NCBI RefSeq assembly: GCF_901709675.1
Contig: NC_051093.1
Coordinates: 6,903,053 to 6,967,052 of the forward strand
Source: Syngnathus acus
Taxonomy: Eukaryota > Chordata > Actinopteri > Syngnathiformes > Syngnathidae
Direction of reading: 5' to 3'
DNA: 64,000 bases
Shown: in pieces, positions 58,733-64,000 of the stretch
How the letters are laid out: the number at the start of each line of letters is the position of its first letter
Position numbering within the stretch: the stretch's first letter is position 1
The notes under the pieces: generated by a model
The model's database searches: none
What the model saw: the letters and a program-made list of their open reading frames with translations, nothing else
Told to the model about the DNA's origin: nothing
Translations under genes and position numbers: made by a program

Positions 58733-59725
58733 ACCAAAAAATGTTTCCTTGAATCCAGATTTTCCTCCGATATTTTAATAAACACCCCCCTGATGAGAGA
58801 ACGCCGTGACAGTCCACGTCAACACCAGCAGGGGACAAGTGAAGGTTTGTGCTCTCACACACACATCCGGCAATACTCACTTTCATGTTCTGCATTACGG
58901 AACAATGAGCACGTCCCCTTTCAGTTTGTGGCCTTACGGCAATGCCGTGATGATTCTAACCTACAGAGAGAGTGCCTGCAGAGATTGGTCAGCCTCTTGA
59001 CATATTCAATATTTATATGTATGGCGTGGCAAAGAATTATAAGGCGAGTGATAAAAATGTCCTTAAAGCATTTTCAACTAAGTGCAATAAATAGAATATC
59101 TGCAACTTGTTCCCTGCATCCTGAGTTAATTATAAAAGTAGTGATTAGGTGACCATTTGATCACTTTTTTTTTTATGTCACATGTAATGCACAATGCATG
59201 TCTGTGTGCAGCTGACTATGATTCCTGTTTGGGTGGACAAGAGTGCTGACAGCAAAGAGCTCTGAACAAGAAACATCAATCACAGTGCCCCATTGGACCA
59301 TCCAAATTTGACAGTGTCAATGTTACTGCCACGGTCACCATCCATCACTCTGTGCCGTGTTACACAGTTCTTAAAAAATAGATGAGAAATATGTTTTTAA
59401 CTAAAGTTGACCTGTTACAGCTGTTCTGTGGAGGAAGGAGCTGGACGTAGAGCACAAGTATGGCCGTGCATGGAGAGAGCAAAAAAAAAAAGGATCAAAC
59501 CACATATGCAACAATTGCAATACAGTTTCCAGTTTTCCTTCATATCTATTTTATCATGTACCTCTATTCTATTCTGATAGAATGTGCCTCCAAGCGTCCT
59601 AACCCTGTCCCCCCCCCCCCACCCTCATTTTTTGTTAATCTGTAGCACCCCTCAGTGGAAATCTATGCATCTTGCAGGATCATGATGAAATCGAGGCAAT
59701 CTCATTAAACACTAATGTGAATTGC

Positions 59726-59781
59726 CTCATGATTAAATTCTAATGAAAAGTTGCCTGGTTTTTACATTAGAATTTAATGAG
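59726..59781. repeat. Imperfect inverted repeat (hairpin)
   Basis: CTCATGATTAAATTCTAATG and CATTAGAATTTAATGAG pair over 17 bases with a two-base bulge and a 19-base loop. A related direct copy, CTCATTAAACACTAATG, precedes it at 59701-59717. Confidence 0.7.
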
Positions 59782-59957
59782 GATTTTTTTTTATCTTATC
59801 ATTTATTTATAATTTAACAAATGTAGTATGTCCCTTGTAGCAATTTCAAACTATTAGTCGATATATTAATTTGATGGCGGTGGATCCTCAATGAAATTCG
59901 AAGACAAACTCATCTTTTTAAATTGTTTCATGATAATGTGTTGTTTAAAAAATCTAT

Positions 59958-60000
59958 TATTAGTAGTAGTCGTAGTAGTAGTAGTAGTAGTAGCAGTAGT
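59958..60000. repeat. GTA microsatellite
   Basis: About 14 units of AGT/GTA with single-base interruptions (GTCGTAGTA, GTAGCAGTA). Confidence 0.9.
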
Positions 60001-61552
60001 ATGGACTTGCAATCAATCAAAAAGTTCCACAAATCTTTGCGGAATAATGTGGTGTGACCATGAAGGAACCCATAAATAAGAATAATAAAAAAATAAAATA
60101 ATAATTTGAAATTATGAATCTGAATTAAATAGTAAGAGTATTAATCTTAACCATGATGTTCTCATAGGGAAGTAGACACTGAGTTTGGTGCCATCGGTCA
60201 TTTTATTTTGGGAAATCACAAGACCTCATAGCAAAAAGAAAAAAAAATGGAGACGGGGGCGTCGGTGTGTCACGAGAAAAGATGCTCGATGATGGTAAGA
60301 GTTCATGTGGCCTCAGAGGCTATTAAGACCAATGGTACTAAATAAGGCAAGCGACTTGACTCTGCACACACCATAGTATGAAGGATACAACAGTCTTCTG
60401 ACCCCTCTTTATTTCAGCCCATATGCTGTTCATGTCTTCACCGTGAAACCCAACCCAGACGTCACCTCTTTCTGGCGCACCACTCCTAAATTGCCTCTGG
60501 CTGATGGGATAATATTAGCGTATTGACCCCTGTGAAATGCACTCGGGGAATGTCTTCTTTTGACTTGGCCTTATGGGGACAAATCTGTTGTCTTAAGCTA
60601 CTGCACAGTAATGGGGTCATCATTTGGACTTAGCCATTAACACAATGAAAAAGTTATTTATTATTTATTATTGTTATTTTATTTATTCATTCATTTTAAT
60701 TATTTATTTTTATTTTTATTTAAGTTATTACTAGCTATAGCTTGTAATCCAGTTTGGAGCTTTGAAAGGTGCATCAGTACATAACTATTGATTTTATTTT
60801 TTTTAAAAAAAGTTACATTTTGTGACCACACCTGATTAAGGTCAAGCATATTTCATTGCATAAGCTCTAATTCAATAACCTTGTCTACACTTTGTTGCCC
60901 GACTGTTTAAGGTGACTGTTGAGCCGGGTTATAATTGACATTTGCGCCGTGAAACACACACGCTATTGTGTAATCAGGCGTCATGAGGCATAACCTTTCG
61001 CCCTCCTTTGGCATCTTTTTCCACGGATGCAGTTTTGGGCCTGTGTAACCTCATCCTCACACAAGCAGTGAGCCAGAGCTGCGATACTCCCGTTCAACTG
61101 CGTGCTAATTCTCAGTCCTCCCGTTCTGGACAGCTGCTGTATCCGTTCCTGCCTTTACTTATTTGCAGGGAAGCTTGATTCAAAGTTGGATAACATTTGA
61201 TTGATTACCTCCATCGAGAGACACCTTGCAATGACTCCTCTTATGGGATATATGTAGAAATTGTTTTATTAGACGCTTTAATTTCAAAACTTTGGCAAGT
61301 ATTTTCGTGTTTATGAGCAGGTAAGCACATGAGAGTTCAAAGCCTCCACTCTCTTTGCCAACCTGGCATTAAGAGATTTATTTCTCTCTCTCTCTCTTAC
61401 TGGTGCTTACAGGCCACCATAGATGATGCTGGAAATGGTGGTTAATTTTTTATTTTTTAAATGTTATGCACAGATGATGTTAAATCAAAAAAAGGACGCT
61501 CCAGGCTTATTGTCATCTGAAAACATCTTTACGTTAAAATAGGCAGTACGAT

Positions 61553-61600
61553 ACAAAGGAATTGACTTTGCCGTTCCAATACTTTTGGAGCGGACTGTGC
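61553..61600 (-). mobile_element. Fragment resembling a Tc1/mariner-type element end
   Basis: The minus strand reads CACAGTCCGCTCCAAAAGTA TTGGAACGGCAAAGTC AATTCC. This block recurs widely in teleost genomes as part of an inverted-repeat DNA element. No opposite end found nearby. Confidence 0.4.
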
Positions 61601-62222
61601 CTTACACATGGTCTTCATTCTCTTTATACTTAGCATCATTTTTAGAGCCTCCATAAAAAAAGGAGGACTTGTGTTACACCCGAAGACTGTTTTGAATTTG
61701 ATCACTACTTGTATTGGTAACATGCTATGAACGAGCATGCTTGCGACACAGTTCTTTATTTTTAGGGAATGAGGTCACCAAACTATTCACCTTGGGTCAT
61801 GAGAGTCACTAGTGAAAAGCATCACTACATATACTCATTTTGGTAAGCGAGGTGAGTGTGACATTGTTGTTGTTTTTTTGTGGCTACATGTATTTTACGT
61901 TCCGGTCTAAAATATTACTATAGTAGCTGCATGACTGAAATATAATTTAATCTTGAAAATAGCAATTCTCATATATGTAGTTAAGTTAGTAGCGGGGCAC
62001 TAGCAATTACGCAACACTTCCTCATTCTGCATAACTGATAATAATTGAATTAGGATTTGCAAAAATACTAATGTCATATTTCCATGAGACTAAAAATAAT
62101 ACAACTGGTAACTGAATCATAATCTCCTGAAGTGGAGCAGGTATCCCTGGCATGGAATACTGAGAAGTGGCCAGTGCTACTTAAATCCATGGCCTTGACA
62201 CTAATGTGTCTCTTTTAATGTG

Positions 62223-62914
62223 TCAAGCCGCAAAAGAAAGATTAAAATTCACAAAACAGAGCCAACGACCACAAAGGTAAACATCAAAATGATTGGAGAC
62301 GGAGGGCGGCGTGTTTGGCGGTGTTAGTAGGTGCATCCGAATGTCAACTGTGACTTCTTGGTAATTTGCACCCCCAAACAGCAGGTGGGAGGTAGGGCAC
62401 CCTGAACCTATGTATAGAAAGCCGATGGAACGTGTGAGACCTCCATTTGGCACACGACCAGGAGGAGGCTTAACACCGGGATGTAGCAAACAAACATTTT
62501 CCAGGTTTCTTCTTGCATTCAAGGTAGTGTTTTGGGAAGTCGGTGAGAATCAGGGACACCCTTGGACTCCTGCAGAACCATATAAGAGGTGCTGAAATCT
62601 GAGAAGGCCTCCTTCTGAAGCTGTGGAAATTCCAATTGTTGAAGCTTCTGTTCAGTCTGCACGGAATTAGTCTCCACATTTACCACCTCGCCACAAAACA
62701 TTTATGGAAGTAGTTTTAATAGCCCAAGCATCTAAACATTGCCTTCTGAGATTTTTGGTGGCGATGCGAGATCATTTCCTGCTGTGAAGAGAGCAGATAA
62801 GTTACAGTGGTTGTCAACACCATTTTGAAGTAGAGTTCCAAATGGTTCTTCTTCCTTTAAACCAGTTATGACCAGCTGATCAGTCTCAGGACAGCTGGTG
62901 CCACCATCTCCATG
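62223..62914 (-). pseudogene. Coding-like but broken minus-strand segment, unknown family
   Basis: From 62914 to 62519 a single minus-strand frame runs for 132 codons with only two internal stops (TAG 62734-62732 and TAA 62704-62702). Its residue mix looks like real protein: HGDGGTSCPETDQLVITGLK, later PPKISEGNV, then VVNVETNSVQTEQKLQQLEF and FSDFSTSYMVLQESKG. A stop follows PKTLP. An overlapping frame, 62522-62223, then stays open with PGVKPPPGRVPNGG and PTSHLLFGGANYQEV. The pattern suggests a decayed gene, a retrocopy, or part of a mobile element with at least one frameshift. I recognise no family. No poly(A) tract marks a 3' end. Confidence 0.35.
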
Positions 62915-63256
62915 TTACAACACGATTCACACGTTCAGTATGTATTTGTTGACCAACTGTTAGCCCAATCATTTTTGTAATATTGAATTATGTAAGGAAA
63001 TGAATATGTAATATTTTGGGAGAACCTGAGAAAATATAAAAAGATCAACCCCATTTTGATCCGTTTGTTTTTAAGGCGGTGATACGTCTTTTGCAAGACT
63101 TCCAAGGAGCATCACGGCAGTAAACATTTTTATGAGCGAGACGTGTGTGCAATTTCATTGGTCAAGTGACTTCACATTGGGTGGAGTTGGACAAGGGCTT
63201 CTCGTTTTCACGTTGAAGTCATTGGATATTAGACCCAGAAATAGCTCAACAGAAGC

Positions 63257-63262
63257 TATATA
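63257..63262 (+). promoter_or_regulatory. Candidate TATA box of ppp1r27
   Basis: TATATA in GAAGCTATATAGCTGACC, 287 bases before the ATG. A start near 63287 would leave a leader of about 256 bases. CAGGTG at 63410-63415 is an E-box, as expected for a muscle gene. An intron in the leader (GACAG acceptor near 63522) is possible. Confidence 0.35.
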
Positions 63263-63543
63263 GCTGACCTTGCACGGCTCGCGCCATCTTTCTGCCTTCA
63301 AAACTTCCAGTGGAACGAGCACAGAATTACAACGAGAAAAAAGAAGATCACACGAGCTAACCGGGGAATACGGACTAAAGACAATGATGATAAAATAACT
63401 TGTTGGACCCAGGTGGAAGCTAAAAGGATCCAAGACGAACAAGGACGAAGGAACAAAAAGGATATTTTTTCTGATTTTGTTGTTGTTGTTTGAGCTCTTA
63501 TATTCTCTCTGCTGTGCTGACAGCATAAAAGAAGACTACAGGA

Positions 63544-63949
63544 ATGAAGTACAACTACCACGTGCCAGTGTCAACGTACACACGGCATTCTCAGTACATC
63601 CCAACTTACCACACACCTTCACATTATGCATCCAGTCACTACACACCATCGTACACATCGACATCAAAATACACCCCGACCCAGTATAGTAGTACACATT
63701 ACACCCCGTCATACTACACACCCTCCTACAATTCTACATCAACATACATCCCCACCCGCTACAGCTCAACGCAGAGTACCCAAAGGCGAGAAAATCCTGC
63801 TCCTGCGAGACCTATCATACCTGCTAAGAGGACTGTGCACTTTCCGAATGACATCATCTTCCAGGATGTTGTTAGACGGGGAGAATTGGCGCAAATTGGT
63901 CGCTTCATCAGATCGAGGAAGGTTCGTGTGGATACGCTCTTCCCATCAG
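63544..63949 (+). CDS. ppp1r27: Protein phosphatase 1 regulatory subunit 27, first coding exon (partial)
   Basis: The exon starts at the ATG at 63544 and ends at donor GTGAGC (63950), giving 135 codons and one base. The 3' exons lie beyond the window. Residues 86-136 match PPP1R27 (dysferlin-interacting protein 1): a KRTVHF RVxF-type PP1-docking motif (95-100), then PNDIIFQDVVRRGEL and GRFIRSRKVRVDTLFPSG, which leads into the ankyrin repeats. The family is a small muscle protein that binds PP1 catalytic subunit and dysferlin. Residues 1-75 are low complexity with 16 tyrosines and repeated YTPS, YTPT and YSST units. The human protein (about 154 residues) has a short basic N-terminus here instead. 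Frame and splice phase fit the family, so this is probably a functional gene. Confidence 0.88.
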
Positions 63950-64000
63950 GTGAGCATGAAAACAGTCATTGGTTGGTGAGGGTGATGTAATGCTGAGATG

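Larger units (their letters stand above)
58735..61552. other. No gene recognised
   Basis: It contains a C-run at about 59610-59619, a hairpin at 59726-59781, a GTA microsatellite at about 59958-60000 and an ATTT tract near 60655-60725. ORFs lack domains. Confidence 0.5.

Noticed and set aside
58607-59152. 181-codon ORF on the + strand, the longest outside the recognised genes
   Set aside because: It runs through the telomeric repeat (giving NPNPNPN) and a LINE-adjacent region, shows no domain, and has no splice or promoter context. Probably a chance ORF.

Overview
The window is vertebrate nuclear DNA. It is AT-rich, genes are split by short to medium GT-AG introns, and intergenic space carries microsatellites, MITEs, tRNA-derived SINEs and 3' tails of non-LTR elements. 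Repeat types such as a tRNA-headed SINE, a tail of AGACTT units and RTE-like tails ending in GATGGATGG point to a teleost fish, probably a percomorph with a compact genome. I cannot name the species.

Three protein genes are well supported. (1) sec14l1-like, + strand, coding exons 5006-10445, 15 coding exons, 690 residues: a PRELI/MSF1, CRAL-TRIO/SEC14 and GOLD domain lipid-transfer-type protein. (2) nptx1, - strand, coding exons 24565-21640, 5 exons, 432 residues: secreted neuronal pentraxin 1, with a TATA box and a long GA tract upstream. (3) ppp1r27, + strand, first coding exon 63544-63949: a PP1 regulatory subunit with an RVxF motif. Its ankyrin-repeat exons lie beyond the right edge. All three human orthologues lie on 17q25, so this is a conserved vertebrate linkage block. 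A few bases at the left edge (2-82) look like the C-terminus of another + strand gene, followed by a poly(A) signal.

Layout: 1-122 possible tail of an upstream gene; 123-3.7 kb no gene seen; 3.7-5.0 kb candidate promoter and leader exons of sec14l1; 5.0-10.4 kb sec14l1; 10.4-20.8 kb intergenic; 20.8-24.7 kb nptx1; 25-63.2 kb a gene-poor stretch of about 38 kb. This last stretch holds most of the mobile DNA: four TA-flanked MITEs of one family across the window plus a decayed relative, a hAT-type MITE with a perfect 8-bp target duplication, a SINE, LINE tails, a 5S rRNA-like fragment, a minisatellite, a short interstitial telomeric repeat and a coding-like but broken minus-strand segment at 62.2-62.9 kb. 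The end of the window is ppp1r27.

The three genes do not form one pathway; they are neighbours by ancestral linkage. I found no operon, CRISPR array, phage or other clearly new system. The more interesting items are a helically spaced CRE cluster before sec14l1, a probable GC-AG intron, the GA tract at the nptx1 promoter, the Tyr-rich N-terminus of ppp1r27, the MITE family, and the unexplained coding-like segments near the left edge, at 44.2 kb and at 62.5 kb.
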